Shown: positions 1-8,871, counted from the stretch's first letter. The stretch is 64,000 nt of DNA from JBBDXS01 sp040902195 (GCA_040902195.1 JBBDXS010000011.1:1-64000); one strand, 5' to 3'. Numbers and translations are program-made. The notes: a model not told the origin generated them from the letters alone.

Positions 1-170
1 CACGTCTCCCTTTCCGGGCCAGCGACCTCGCGTGCCGTCATCTCGTAGACGTTCGACCCGTCCTGCAGCGTGACGTGCGGCGACGCCACGAGGTTGTGGT
101 ACCAGACAGGATGCCTCGGCGCGCCGCCCATCGAGGCGACGACGGCGTACGTCCCCTCGTGCTCCACGGC
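1..170 (-). pseudogene. Truncated second copy of the DDN-family reductase gene
   Basis: Bases 1-170 closely match bases 1472-1641, which are inside the intact DDN-family gene at 1377-1814. The minus-strand frame is open and encodes the same motifs (GTYAVVASMGGAP, HPVWYHNLVASP, VYEMTAREVAGPERET). The match stops abruptly near base 170, at the residues encoding VEHEG, so the usual N-terminus is missing and is replaced by an unrelated Arg-rich stretch with a possible GTG start near 202. The 3' end lies outside the window. I read it as the remnant of a duplication; a short chimeric product cannot be excluded. Confidence 0.6.
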
Positions 171-290
171 ACGACGGAGCCGGCGAGGTACCGCTATCAC
201 GTGACAAGTGTCGGCGAATCTGGTTAGATGTGATCTCCTGGTGGCGTGCCCCAATCTACGCGTCATGTGTTGAAGCAAGGGAGGTTCTCC

Positions 291-1310
291 GTGACCGCGC
301 CCCAAAAGGAAGTTCAACAGCAAGCCGGCAAAGTGCTGAGCCAGGTCGCTGGTTTTGTCGGGACGCGCACGATTCAGATCGGCCTGCAAGCCGGCCTGTT
401 CGAGGCGCTGGCGGAAGGTCCCAAGACGAGCGATCAACTGGCGAGCGCCAAGGGCATTGATGAGCTGTACTCGATGGTCTGGTGCCGCTCCGCGTTCGCG
501 AACGAATTGCTGGAGAAAGATGGGGACAAGTACAAGCTTGCTCCTCATATGGACAAGCTCCTCCTTGAAGAGGACTTCCCCGGTTTCATCGGCGGTATGG
601 TGATGACGGTGACACAGCCTGAGGTGTTCGACTCTTTCGCGGCCAAGCTGAACTCAGGCGAGCGGCTCTGGTGGGACACGTGCGGCCCTGACTTCATCAA
701 GAGCGTCAGCCTGACCGGCCGGCCGTTCTACAACCGCATGATTACAGGTGGCTTCTCGCAAGTTCCTGGGCTCACCGAGCGCTTGGAGTCAGGTGCCCGC
801 CTTCTGGAGCTGGGCTCTGGAGCGGGTGTCGGACTGGTCAAGCTGGCCACCGCCTACCCCAACGTGTCTCTCGTAGGCGTCGACGGCGACGCCTACTCCC
901 TTGAGCTCTTGAAGGAGCGCCTCGCCGCTGAGGGTGTCGAAGCGGAACTGGTCCACAGTACCCTCGAAGAGCTCGATATGGATAGTCAGTTTGACGTAGC
1001 GTTTATCAACATAACCATGCATGAATGCCGTGACCTAGACAAGGTCACCCAGAATGTCCACAAGGCGTTGAAGCCGGAGGGCGTCTTCGTCATCTCTGAC
1101 ATGCCCTTCCCGGAGTCCGATGAGGCTTGCCGCACGGTGCCGGCCCGCATCATGAGCGGTATCCAGTTCTTCGAGGGCCAGATCGATGATCAGCTGCTCT
1201 CGACGAAGGCCTACGCGGACTTGCTCACAAAGCACGGCTTCAGCAACGTCGGCTCCTTCGACATCACACCCGTGCACGTGGTCGTCTACGGACAGAAGTT
1301 GGCGGCCTAA
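291..1310 (+). CDS. SAM-dependent methyltransferase with N-terminal winged-helix domain
   Basis: Predicted class I methyltransferase of 339 residues. Residues about 1-85 look like the winged-helix dimerisation domain of small-molecule O-methyltransferases (TIQIGLQAGLFEAL, SDQLASAKG). The Rossmann domain starts with SAM motif I, LELGSGAG, near residue 172, followed by an acidic strand end, LVGVDGD. GTG at 291 is chosen because AAGGGAGG lies 7 nt upstream; an in-frame GTG at 246 has no such site. The gene sits alone between two copies of a DDN reductase gene and looks lower in GC than the genes beyond 12 kb. The substrate is unknown. Confidence 0.8.
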   Translation: MTAPQKEVQQQAGKVLSQVAGFVGTRTIQIGLQAGLFEALAEGPKTSDQLASAKGIDELYSMVWCRSAFANELLEKDGDKYKLAPHMDKLLLEEDFPGFIGGMVMTVTQPEVFDSFAAKLNSGERLWWDTCGPDFIKSVSLTGRPFYNRMITGGFSQVPGLTERLESGARLLELGSGAGVGLVKLATAYPNVSLVGVDGDAYSLELLKERLAAEGVEAELVHSTLEELDMDSQFDVAFINITMHECRDLDKVTQNVHKALKPEGVFVISDMPFPESDEACRTVPARIMSGIQFFEGQIDDQLLSTKAYADLLTKHGFSNVGSFDITPVHVVVYGQKLAA

Positions 1311-1376
1311 CACCCCCGCAGACGAGCCCTCGCCCAGCGCGCGGACGCGCGTCGATTGGAGAGCGATGGAGTCGGT

Positions 1377-1814
1377 CTAGGTGGAAGGCTCGAGCACGAA
1401 CACGGGGATGACGCGCTCCGTCCGTTTCTGGTAGTCGTCATACGCCGGCCACGCCTCGACGGCGCGCCCCCACCACGTCTCCCTTTCCGGGCCAGCGACC
1501 TCGCGTGCCGTCATCTCGTAGACGTTCGCGCCATCCTGCAGCGTGACCTTCGGCGACGCGACGAGGTTGTGGTACCAGACCGGGTGCTTCGGCGCGCCGC
1601 CCATCGAGGCGACGACCGCGTATGTCCCCTCGTGCTCCACGCGCATCAGGGGCGTCTTGCGCACCTTGCCGCTGTGCCGTCCGCGCGTCGTGAGGATCAC
1701 GACGGGCTTCCCCATCAGCTCGCCGCCCTCCGCGCCGCCGCTCGACTCGTAGAGGCGCACCTGGTTCGCGACGAACTCCATCGGGCTCGGTCCGTAGTCG
1801 CCTTCCATGCTCAT
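1377..1814 (-). CDS. Nitroreductase / deazaflavin (F420)-dependent oxidoreductase, DDN family
   Basis: A 145-residue split-barrel protein of the DDN family, whose studied members transfer hydride from F420H2 to quinones, nitro compounds or other acceptors. Typical motifs are present: GKPVVILTTRGRHSGKVRKT, GTYAVVASMGGAP and HPVWYHNLVASP. The start MSMEGDY at 1814 is preferred over an upstream one at 1982 because a TATAAT box (1821-1826, minus strand) ends 6 nt before this ATG, which implies a leaderless message. A truncated copy of the same gene is at 1-170. F420 use is inferred from the family; no F420 biosynthesis gene is in the window. Confidence 0.8.
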   Translation of the reverse strand: MSMEGDYGPSPMEFVANQVRLYESSGGAEGGELMGKPVVILTTRGRHSGKVRKTPLMRVEHEGTYAVVASMGGAPKHPVWYHNLVASPKVTLQDGANVYEMTAREVAGPERETWWGRAVEAWPAYDDYQKRTERVIPVFVLEPST

Positions 1815-1820
1815 GCGCGA

Positions 1821-1826
1821 ATTATA
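1821..1826 (-). promoter_or_regulatory. -10 box of a probable leaderless promoter for the DDN gene
   Basis: TATAAT on the minus strand, 6 nt from the ATG at 1814, so transcription should begin at or next to the start codon. No convincing -35 box or Shine-Dalgarno sequence is visible. Confidence 0.5.
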
Positions 1827-1903
1827 CCTGCGGGGATGACGCTGCGCTGTACCGGCCAGGCTACTCGTAGGGGATTCGTTCGGTGATCCGGCTGCGCGCT
1901 GTC

Positions 1904-2077
1904 TCAGCGTCTGGCCCGCGCGCGACGCCCCAGGATCCATGCGAGCAACATGAGCGCCAGGCCAGGAAGCAAGCTGATCCACGCAGCTTCATCAAAGGGA
2001 AGCCCGTCGATATTGGGGTGGATGTCCTCTTCCGTCGCCCAGCCGAACCAGACCTCATTGATGAGCACTCCGCTCAC
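1904..2077 (-). CDS. Small membrane protein, or C-terminal remnant of a membrane protein
   Basis: A 57-codon frame starting at GTG 2077. The first half is hydrophilic (INEVWFGWATEEDIHP); the second half is one clear membrane helix (SLLPGLALMLLAWILG) ending in a basic tail RRARARR, which suggests an inside C-terminus. A TAG lies eight codons before the GTG, so this is either a very small gene or the tail of a broken longer gene. The codon pattern and the hydrophobic-then-basic end argue for real coding sequence. It lies just downstream of, and on the same strand as, the DUF3105 cluster. Function unknown. Confidence 0.4.
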   Translation of the reverse strand: MSGVLINEVWFGWATEEDIHPNIDGLPFDEAAWISLLPGLALMLLAWILGRRARARR

Positions 2078-2117
2078 GAAGAAGCGACCGTCGGACTTCT
2101 ACTCCCATGGCCTCAGC

Positions 2118-2465
2118 CTATCGATCCTCTAATCGCTCGGCCAGCAAGTCGCCATCCTGTTCGCGATAGAAGATCTCGACCTGCTGAACCAACGACGCAT
2201 GCGAACGCAGGTGTCCCGCGACGAAGCCCTCTCTCGGGTCGCGCGCGGCGTCGGGCGCGATTTTTAAAACCAGCGTGCGTCCGTCGTTTGTTCGTAGCGT
2301 GAGCGAGTCAACGACGGTGAGAGATGAAGCCTCGACGCGCAGAATTACGCCCTGCGCCGACGGCCCGCCATCCCCACCCAGGAGGTCAGTAACACCGTCG
2401 TATGCGAGCCAGCCACCAAGCAGCCCAGCCGTCATCATTAGGAACAACACTGTCAACCGAAACAT
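2118..2465 (-). CDS. Hypothetical membrane-anchored protein
   Basis: A 115-residue protein with an N-terminal membrane helix (FRLTVLFLMMTAGLLGGWLA) and an extracytoplasmic domain of short beta-strand-like segments (GVILRVEASSLTVVDSLTLR, GRTLVLKIAP), possibly a small beta barrel. The start at 2465 puts the helix at the N-terminus; a longer frame from 2594 would overlap the preceding gene by 32 nt and add an Arg-rich segment. It follows the DUF3105 gene on the same strand and is probably co-transcribed. I recognise no named family. Confidence 0.55.
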   Translation of the reverse strand: MFRLTVLFLMMTAGLLGGWLAYDGVTDLLGGDGGPSAQGVILRVEASSLTVVDSLTLRTNDGRTLVLKIAPDAARDPREGFVAGHLRSHASLVQQVEIFYREQDGDLLAERLEDR

Positions 2466-2562
2466 GCCGGGTGACCGGCGCGGCGTCTCGCTCCTCACGA
2501 TTCGCGCTCGACCGATGCGTTGCACGCGATGTGGCTCCGAAATGGGCACTCGATCACCGAGC

Positions 2563-3300
2563 CTAGAAGTCTTCCGGGTTGAATCGTCGTTCATGCACGT
2601 CGATGAACTCCTTCACCCTTTCCTCGCTGTACTCGCCTACCAGGAATTTCTCGATGCGCGACCACGACGTGAGAGCGATGGTCTCGGCCTCCATGTCCCG
2701 GTACGGTGCCATCACCAGCAGCTTGCCGTCATTCAGCTGATCTTCGACGATGCTTTCTAGGTCATCGATGACGCCCTGGTCCGCGGTGTTGTACCAAATG
2801 ACTGCGCCCGCGTGCTCCATGTTGTGCACCAGCGTCTCTGGATCCCAAGGCTCGTTGTAGATCCCCCACGGCGCGGGACCGCAGAACGCCGGCGCCTCGC
2901 TCGGATCGTCGCCACATTGGCCGCTCCAGTGCGGGCCGCCGGCCGGCGGATTGCTGTTACCGTCCGCTTCATAGTCAACGTCGCGGCGCACATGCTCTCC
3001 CGTGTTGGTCCCTCCGGTGTTCCCCCAGTAGCCGTCGTAGATCTCCGGCACATTGACATATTCGCCGGGCAAGCTGGGATCATCGTTCGCCTCCGCCTCA
3101 ACGGCCTCCTCCGATTGAGCGCTGCGGTCCCCGCCGCTTTGCACGATAATGAATCCCACAATCGCTACGACTGCGACCACACCTAGGACGACGACCACCG
3201 GCACCCAGGGGACGCGGAAGCGACGGCCGTCGTCGTATCGCTGAGCTCCTCGGCGTCTCCGCGTCCCTCGCATTGACGCTCGCCTTTGTGATCTGCTCAC
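2563..3300 (-). CDS. DUF3105 domain protein, membrane anchored
   Basis: A 245-residue protein with a basic N-terminus, one membrane helix (residues about 31-53) and a DUF3105 domain outside the membrane. Family motifs are visible: NPPAGGPHW, HNMEHAGAVIWYN and LLVMAPY. DUF3105 proteins have no established function; their conserved His, Cys and acidic residues fit a metal or redox role. The gene overlaps the stop of the upstream thioredoxin-like lipoprotein gene by 4 nt (ATGA), indicating translational coupling in the copper operon. CGDDPSEAPAFC may form a disulfide. Confidence 0.8.
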   Translation of the reverse strand: MSRSQRRASMRGTRRRRGAQRYDDGRRFRVPWVPVVVVLGVVAVVAIVGFIIVQSGGDRSAQSEEAVEAEANDDPSLPGEYVNVPEIYDGYWGNTGGTNTGEHVRRDVDYEADGNSNPPAGGPHWSGQCGDDPSEAPAFCGPAPWGIYNEPWDPETLVHNMEHAGAVIWYNTADQGVIDDLESIVEDQLNDGKLLVMAPYRDMEAETIALTSWSRIEKFLVGEYSEERVKEFIDVHERRFNPEDF

Positions 3301-4238
3301 GAATCACCCTCCCTGCCGAACAGGGCGTTATCAAGGGACTGCTTCAGCTCGTCTGGGCCCACCGTTCCCTCATAACGATCCGTGATGACGCCCGCAGCAT
3401 TCACGATAAAGACCCATGGCTCGGTCTGAAGACGCCATTCGGTCAGTGATGCGGACGGCAGAGGTCCTTCTGCATTCGACACCAGCTGATTCCGGCTGTC
3501 GAGTTGGAACGGCTCGATGTGGATGAAGTTCACACGGTCGCCGTACTCCTGCCATATCTGCTGCACGTTGTCGACGACGGGACCGCAGAATCGCGTCTCG
3601 CAGAAGGCTGGTGTGGCGAAGACGACCACGGTCGGCCGCCCGGTCTGAATGGCCTCGGCAACCGTCAGGTCGTACAGCTCGGGCTGGGGATCGGGATCGG
3701 TGCTCAGCCCCATGTAGTCCGGGAAGTCGGCCAGTGTCGGGTTCTCCACGGCCGGCGCGGGATCGCCGATGTTTGGCACGGTTCCCTTCTCCAGAACGGG
3801 AAAGGTGAAGTTCACCTTCGATTCCTTGCCGTCCCGCAAAAGCACCGCCTCGGCGTTCCACTGGCCCGCCTCATCGAAGTTGACCTCCGCACGCCAGAAG
3901 CCCGTCACGTCGGGAATCGCCCACAGAAACCGCGCATCAACCTCTTGGCGCAGCTCGTCCCCGAACAGCAAGCGGAGCTTGAGCGTTGTGCCGGGCTCGC
4001 CCAGGATCGGCCGGTTGTCTGCGCCGACCAGACCGAGGCCGAAGTGCATCGGCCCGCGGACAATCTCGGAGACGGCGGGGATCGGGTTGAGCTCGCGCTG
4101 AGGTGTGCCATCTTGGCTCGTGTTCGACGATTCCCCGCCGCCGCCGCACGCGCTTGCAAGCAGCGCCAGCGCACCGGCTAAGACAACGGCGATGGCGCCG
4201 AGCCACGGTTGGTGCAGCTCCTTGGTCTTGCTCTGCAT
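3297..4238 (-). CDS. Thioredoxin-fold lipoprotein (TlpA/SCO-like redoxin)
   Basis: Predicted 313-residue lipoprotein. The signal peptide ends in a lipobox, LLASAC, followed by a Gly run. The middle part (RPILGEPGTTLKLRLLFG, FWRAEVNFDEAGQWNAEAVL) resembles an immunoglobulin-like domain. The C-terminal half is a thioredoxin fold (PTVVVFATPAFCETRFCGPV) in which the redox pair is C-x4-C rather than the classical C-x2-C. The start at 4238 is preferred over an upstream ATG at 4271 because GGAGGAGG lies about 8 nt before it. Lying next to CopC/CopD genes, it may act in copper delivery or thiol reduction outside the membrane; this is inference. Confidence 0.75.
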   Translation of the reverse strand: MQSKTKELHQPWLGAIAVVLAGALALLASACGGGGESSNTSQDGTPQRELNPIPAVSEIVRGPMHFGLGLVGADNRPILGEPGTTLKLRLLFGDELRQEVDARFLWAIPDVTGFWRAEVNFDEAGQWNAEAVLLRDGKESKVNFTFPVLEKGTVPNIGDPAPAVENPTLADFPDYMGLSTDPDPQPELYDLTVAEAIQTGRPTVVVFATPAFCETRFCGPVVDNVQQIWQEYGDRVNFIHIEPFQLDSRNQLVSNAEGPLPSASLTEWRLQTEPWVFIVNAAGVITDRYEGTVGPDELKQSLDNALFGREGDS

Positions 4239-4260
4239 AATCTCGTCCTCCTCCTTCGTC

Positions 4261-6774
4261 TTATCCGTCATCAGCGGCAGTCGGCGTGGGCGTAACGCCC
4301 GGGGATGATTCCGGCGTGCTCGGCGTGTCGGTTCCCGGCACGACAAAGCCTCCTTCGCTTTGCCCGAAGGTCTTGCGTAGGTAGTTCACAAGGTTCCAGC
4401 GCTCCTCCTCTGTCAGTCGCTCGCCGAATGGCGGCATCTGTCCGATCCCAGTCGTAACCCAGTTGAACAGCGCAGTGTCAGGATGATACGGGACGTGCAC
4501 CAGGAAGTCGGCGGGCGGAGGGTTCAGGTTCCGGCCCGCCGGGCCGTCGCCGCGGCCTCCCTGACCGTGGCAGGCCATACAGTTCCGCTCGAAGACCACC
4601 TGGCCGGCCTCGACGGACTGGTTCGTCAGCGCGATCGGGTTGCCGCCGGTAGCCTCGTCGGTGAGGAGCACCTCGCCTCCGGCGAAGAGCAGTCCGCCGA
4701 GCAGAGCGAGAGCGCCGCCAATTTCGGCGCCACGCTGGGCCCACGGAGCGAGCACGCCGAATTGGTGACGCCACAGCAACAAGCCGATACTCGCGAGCAG
4801 CAGCGCGCTCGCTCCTACGATGCCTCCCGTGCCGAGGTCGAACGGCATCTCGAAGAAGCCGGCACGCTCCTCAGGCCGCTTACCCACACCATCGAGTGGG
4901 AAGATGGCCCGCAGGTCGTCTCGGTCGCTCCTCCTGATGTCGACCTGAACCCGGTAGCCTCCTCCCAGGCTGAAGTAGGCGCCCTCCGTTTGGTAGATGA
5001 CGAGCCCTTGCTCGGGATCGTTCCTGTCGAACGCCAGAGGAATGTCATCCGTGCTGCCGAAGGTCGGGTCTGCGTAGAAGACCCGCAGGGACACGTCCCG
5101 GACGCCAACTACTTCTTCTTGTGGGTCGATGTTGTCCAGACCCACCTCGAAGGTGTTGATCCCCACGACGAGTGGGTTGATGCGCAGCGCGACGAAGAGG
5201 TCGCCTGCGATCTGCACGGCGCTGAACTCGAACGTCTCGCTGCCGGTGCCCTCCGCGACGCGCGCGGCTTTCGCCTCCGCGCGCTGTTGGGCAATCTCAC
5301 CCTCAGCCGTCGCGGTCTGCACGAGGATTGCCACGGAGGCGAGCACGGCTGCGCCCAAGGCGAGCTCGAGCGCGATCGTCCGCGGCAGCGCGCGCCGTAG
5401 ACGGTCGATACGGTTCTTCAGGCGCTCCTCGTCCTCGTCGGTGAGCTCGTCGTCATCATCGGTTTCCGGCTGCCCGTGGTAGGCGTCCACGGCGTTCACC
5501 AGCGCTGGCTTGAGGAAGAACGCGTTGATGCCCGCGATGCCCAGGAGGGGCACAACGAGCGCCAGCTTCGCGATCAGTGTCCGACCGTAGGTCGTCTCCC
5601 AGAGCGATTCGAGCGTCGGTAGCTGGACGAAGGCATTAAAGACGCCCGAAGCGAGCAAGAGCCCGACGCTCGCCCCGGTCAGCACAGAGAACCGATCGAG
5701 GACGTTCGCCTGCAACAGAAGCCGCTCCGGATCGGTGATGTCTCTGCGAATGAGCCGCCAGAGCCAGGCGAGGTGCAGGAGGAGCCCGAGCCAGATGCCG
5801 GTCGCCAGGAAGTGGACGAAGTCAGATGTGGTGGCGGCGAAGGTGCCTTCGGCTGCCGCTGCGTGGCTGCCCAGAGCGTAGGTCATCACGACGCCAGCCG
5901 CGCCCAGGGCAAGCAGTGAGGGAACCACGTACTCGCGCCGGTTAAGTGTGCTGATTCGGCCGCCGATTAGAGCGATCGTGCCGAGCGCCAGCGCTAGTCC
6001 GAGGCGCGCCAACCAAAGCTGTCCTGTGCGGGTGTCGAGAACGATGTCGCCCAAACGCGAGATGCCTCCCAGCCGGTCGACCAGCAGCGCGAGCTGGCCC
6101 GCCGCGGACAAGAACAGCACCGCTGCCGAAAGCGCCGCGCTCGCATAGACCACGTCGCTCGACACCTGCCGTATTGGCGCCGCCTGCCCATTTTCGAGGA
6201 AGTCGCTCGCCGGGCGCAGGACGAACAGGTAGAAGATCGCCGACCCAGCGAGCGCAACCGCGGCCAGCAGGCTCGCCCAGCGCAGGGCGCCGTCCTTCCA
6301 GTCCGGCAGGAATCCTTGACCGCCGCCTCCGCCATCGATCTGGAGCGGTGTCACCGCAGTTTCTGGAGCGCTCCCGTCGGGGTTGAGGACCACGAATGGG
6401 AAGAAGCCCTGCCATTTGTGGCCGTCCGCCTTCGAGAGGTTTTCGTAGACAACGGTGTAGACGCCAGGAGGCCGGTCCCTCTGGATGCCCACGGAGGCGT
6501 AGAAGGGATCGTCCGAGAACGACGTGTCGCCGGTATCAATCTGGCCGCCCGCAGCATCGAGCACGCGGACCGTTGTCAGCGCCGGATCGATCTCCTCGGT
6601 GAACCAGATCTCCACCCGCTCGGGGGGCGACTGGAGTTGCTGGTTTTGCTCTGGGACGGAGCGCTCGCGCACGGCATGGGCGCCGGCCTCGGGAGGGAAC
6701 ATGAGGCCGGCGCCCTGCCAAACGATGATGGCAGCGAGGGCGGCGAGCGTCGCTCTAACGGCTAGCGCGCGCAT
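4261..6774 (-). CDS. CopC-CopD-cytochrome c fusion protein
   Basis: An 837-residue fusion. Residues about 1-130: signal peptide, then a CopC domain whose mature N-terminus would begin at the His of GAHAVRE and which keeps the copper motif DGHKW. Next comes a multi-helix CopD membrane domain with an acidic insert, ETDDDDELTDEDEE. After further helices, a C-terminal class I cytochrome c domain has the haem motif CMACH (Cys near residue 732) and a Met ligand in GQMPPFG. CopC/CopD handle copper import; a covalently attached cytochrome links this to electron transfer. It is 3 nt from the next CopC gene and 22 nt from the lipoprotein gene. Confidence 0.85.
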   Translation of the reverse strand: MRALAVRATLAALAAIIVWQGAGLMFPPEAGAHAVRERSVPEQNQQLQSPPERVEIWFTEEIDPALTTVRVLDAAGGQIDTGDTSFSDDPFYASVGIQRDRPPGVYTVVYENLSKADGHKWQGFFPFVVLNPDGSAPETAVTPLQIDGGGGGQGFLPDWKDGALRWASLLAAVALAGSAIFYLFVLRPASDFLENGQAAPIRQVSSDVVYASAALSAAVLFLSAAGQLALLVDRLGGISRLGDIVLDTRTGQLWLARLGLALALGTIALIGGRISTLNRREYVVPSLLALGAAGVVMTYALGSHAAAAEGTFAATTSDFVHFLATGIWLGLLLHLAWLWRLIRRDITDPERLLLQANVLDRFSVLTGASVGLLLASGVFNAFVQLPTLESLWETTYGRTLIAKLALVVPLLGIAGINAFFLKPALVNAVDAYHGQPETDDDDELTDEDEERLKNRIDRLRRALPRTIALELALGAAVLASVAILVQTATAEGEIAQQRAEAKAARVAEGTGSETFEFSAVQIAGDLFVALRINPLVVGINTFEVGLDNIDPQEEVVGVRDVSLRVFYADPTFGSTDDIPLAFDRNDPEQGLVIYQTEGAYFSLGGGYRVQVDIRRSDRDDLRAIFPLDGVGKRPEERAGFFEMPFDLGTGGIVGASALLLASIGLLLWRHQFGVLAPWAQRGAEIGGALALLGGLLFAGGEVLLTDEATGGNPIALTNQSVEAGQVVFERNCMACHGQGGRGDGPAGRNLNPPPADFLVHVPYHPDTALFNWVTTGIGQMPPFGERLTEEERWNLVNYLRKTFGQSEGGFVVPGTDTPSTPESSPGVTPTPTAADDG

Positions 6775-6777
6775 CGC

Positions 6778-7452
6778 CTACTCCCTCCGCCACCGGGTGA
6801 TGGCGACGGTACCGACTCCGATGCCAACGACCGCGACAGCGGCGACGACGATGCCTACAATCAGTCCGGCCGGCGCTGCATCACTGTCATTGTCGCGACC
6901 GACATCAGCCGGAGTCGGGGTCGAAATGGCCACCGAAGTAGCGGTCTCCTCAGCCGTCTCGTCGGCCTCGCCTGCCTGGGAAGTCGCCTCCGCGTCAGCC
7001 TCTGCCTGTTCCTCGAGCTCGCGGTCCTCATGCAGTTGACCGGCGGTCGGCGTGACGCCGACGTAGAAGGCGAAGACGCCGCCGAACGTCTCCTGGTCGT
7101 CGTCCGCGAGCGTCTTCCAGTGCACGATGTAGCGTCCTTCCGGAAGGTTTGGTTGGACTGCAACGTACATGTGGCGTCGGTTGTCGTCGTCCACCATCGT
7201 GCTGCCGTCGTCGACACTGTTGCCTGCCTCACCAAGGACCTGGATCTCGTTCTCGCCCTCCTTCTTGAAGAGATCCAGCGTGAGATACATGTCGACGCGC
7301 ACCGGTGACACGTCAACGGATTCGCTCTTCCTGGGTGTCGAGCTCTCATATTCGGAGTGAGCGAGGACACGGCCAGGAGCAGCCAGCGACCAGCAACACG
7401 CTGCAAGAGCAACTAGGGCGAGCAGCAAAGCCTTCCGAGCGAGCACGCGCAC
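6778..7452 (-). CDS. CopC-domain copper-binding protein, membrane tethered (copy 2)
   Basis: A 224-residue protein: signal peptide ending before HSEYESSTP (so the mature N-terminus would be His, a copper ligand in CopC proteins), a CopC beta-barrel, an Ala/Glu-rich linker, and a C-terminal membrane helix (GLIVGIVVAAVAVVGIGVGT) with a basic tail. It is clearly paralogous to the next gene upstream (shared VDDDNRRHM, HWKT, FAFYVG). The DGH copper motif found in the fusion protein is replaced here by DDDQE, so metal binding may differ. It is tightly packed between its paralogue and the fusion gene. Confidence 0.8.
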   Translation of the reverse strand: MRVLARKALLLALVALAACCWSLAAPGRVLAHSEYESSTPRKSESVDVSPVRVDMYLTLDLFKKEGENEIQVLGEAGNSVDDGSTMVDDDNRRHMYVAVQPNLPEGRYIVHWKTLADDDQETFGGVFAFYVGVTPTAGQLHEDRELEEQAEADAEATSQAGEADETAEETATSVAISTPTPADVGRDNDSDAAPAGLIVGIVVAAVAVVGIGVGTVAITRWRRE

Positions 7453-7455
7453 TGC

Positions 7456-8151
7456 TTATGCCCCCCGCCGCCGGTAGATGACAAAGCCGCCGCCGATGAC
7501 GGCCACAACCACAACGACAGCGCCGATCACGCCGACGATTACTCCGCCGGACGTACCGCCGTCATCCTCGTCGTTGCTGGGCGCCAGGACGGTCGGGCTC
7601 GGTTCGGCGCTGGCAGTCGCGGAAGGCGTTGCCTCACCGGCTTCTGCGGCCTCCGCGGTTGCCTCGGCCTGCTCCTTGACCTCCGCCTCCAGGTCCTGAT
7701 CTTCCTGGAGTTGTTCGGCCGTTGGCGTGATGCCAACATAGAAGGCAAACGCGCCGTAGTACCGCTCGCCGTCCTCGTCCGAGAACGTCTTCCAGTGGAC
7801 GGTGTAGCGCCCGGGTGGCAGGTCGGGCTGAAGGCCGACGGACATGTGCCGCCGGTTGTCGTCATCTACGACCGTCGTGCCGTCGTCGACGCGGTTGCCC
7901 GCCCCATCGAGGACTTGGAGCTCGTCCGCGCCCTCCTCCTTAAACATATCTTGCGTGGTGTACATGTCGAGCGTGGCGGGCGACTGTGGCACCGACTCGC
8001 TCTTCCCGGGAGTCGAGGTATCATAGTCGGAATGGGCGAAGATCCGCGCTGCGAAAGGGAGAGAACCCAACCAAACGCCGACCGCAAGCAGCGCGAGCAG
8101 CAAGACGTTGGCTGGGCCGTAGCCCCTACGGGACAAGATCAGTGAATTCAT
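7456..8151 (-). CDS. CopC-domain copper-binding protein, membrane tethered (copy 1)
   Basis: A 231-residue CopC-like protein with a signal peptide, mature N-terminus HSDYDTSTP, a CopC barrel (DMYTTQDMFKEEGADELQVL, VDDDNRRHM, HWKTFSDEDGE), a Glu/Ala-rich linker and a C-terminal membrane helix with tail YRRRGA. The start at 8151 is chosen over 8187 because GGAGG lies 7 nt upstream. It is the first gene of the copper operon, which continues to about 1.9 kb. Like its tandem paralogue it lacks the DGH motif. The palindrome TGAGTCAACTCA near 8205 lies in its upstream region and could be an operator. Confidence 0.8.
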   Translation of the reverse strand: MNSLILSRRGYGPANVLLLALLAVGVWLGSLPFAARIFAHSDYDTSTPGKSESVPQSPATLDMYTTQDMFKEEGADELQVLDGAGNRVDDGTTVVDDDNRRHMSVGLQPDLPPGRYTVHWKTFSDEDGERYYGAFAFYVGITPTAEQLQEDQDLEAEVKEQAEATAEAAEAGEATPSATASAEPSPTVLAPSNDEDDGGTSGGVIVGVIGAVVVVVAVIGGGFVIYRRRGA

Positions 8152-8291
8152 TATGGTGCCTCCATCTTCCTCGCACGGGACACTCACGACCGGATTGGTG
8201 AGTCAACTCAAGCGGCCATTGCCCGCAAGTCTTCTTTCAGGGGCGCCGTCATGCGCGGCCCTTTAAGATGCGGCTAGCCTGAATAAGGGGG

Positions 8292-8714
8292 CTAGGCGAC
8301 GCGAGGAGGAGGTGACTGGGGAAGAACTACGGTGTCTGAGGAGGGAATTTCGCTGGGAGGGTCCGATTGGTGGAGCACAGCGGCGGTGGTCATCACGAGC
8401 GATCCGAGATCGGCCGCCAGCGGGCTGCCGCCGGTTGAGAGCGTCTGCCCGAAACAGGAGACGGGCACCAGATCACAGTGGTTTCCGTGCTGGATGTCGA
8501 TGAGCGTACCTGCCGCCTCGCCCGCATCGTCACAGCCTCTGTGGCAGGACTCGACATGTTCCTCGCTAAGCTCGTGAGCCAGAGCGTGGTCCGACGCAGC
8601 AGCACCGCTGCCACCCGACAGGACTGCCACAGCCGCCAGGGCGAGGACCAACACGATACCTGCTGCCACCAGAGGTCGGGCGAACTGTTCCGTGCGAAGA
8701 GTGCGGGTTTCCAT
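8292..8714 (-). CDS. His/Cys-rich exported protein, possible metal binder
   Basis: A 140-residue protein with an N-terminal membrane or signal segment (LVAAGIVLVLALAAVAVL), followed by a His- and Cys-rich region (DHALAHELSEEHVESCHRGC, IQHGNHCDLVPVSCFG). The start at 8714 (METRTLR) has AAGG upstream; an alternative GTG at 8729 adds five residues. It lies between the copper operon and the divergent ArsR-CDF genes, so periplasmic metal binding is a reasonable guess, but I recognise no family. Confidence 0.5.
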   Translation of the reverse strand: METRTLRTEQFARPLVAAGIVLVLALAAVAVLSGGSGAAASDHALAHELSEEHVESCHRGCDDAGEAAGTLIDIQHGNHCDLVPVSCFGQTLSTGGSPLAADLGSLVMTTAAVLHQSDPPSEIPSSDTVVLPQSPPPRVA

Positions 8715-8871
8715 ACTCAACCTTGCCACCTTATCAGCTACCAGCCGAGCCGGACAAGGAGCCAGCCGACCCGCGCCTGCCCAGATTCACCACAGCTCGA
8801 GGCCAGGCTTGACGGCGCGGTTCCGGGGAGCTAGGATTGCATCATCTTAATGACTGCGCATATGTTCCGAC

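Noticed and set aside
8220..8270. Intrinsic terminator between the His/Cys-rich gene and the copper operon
   Set aside because: The arms GGGCGCCG and GCGCGGCCC pair only imperfectly and no T run follows on the minus strand.
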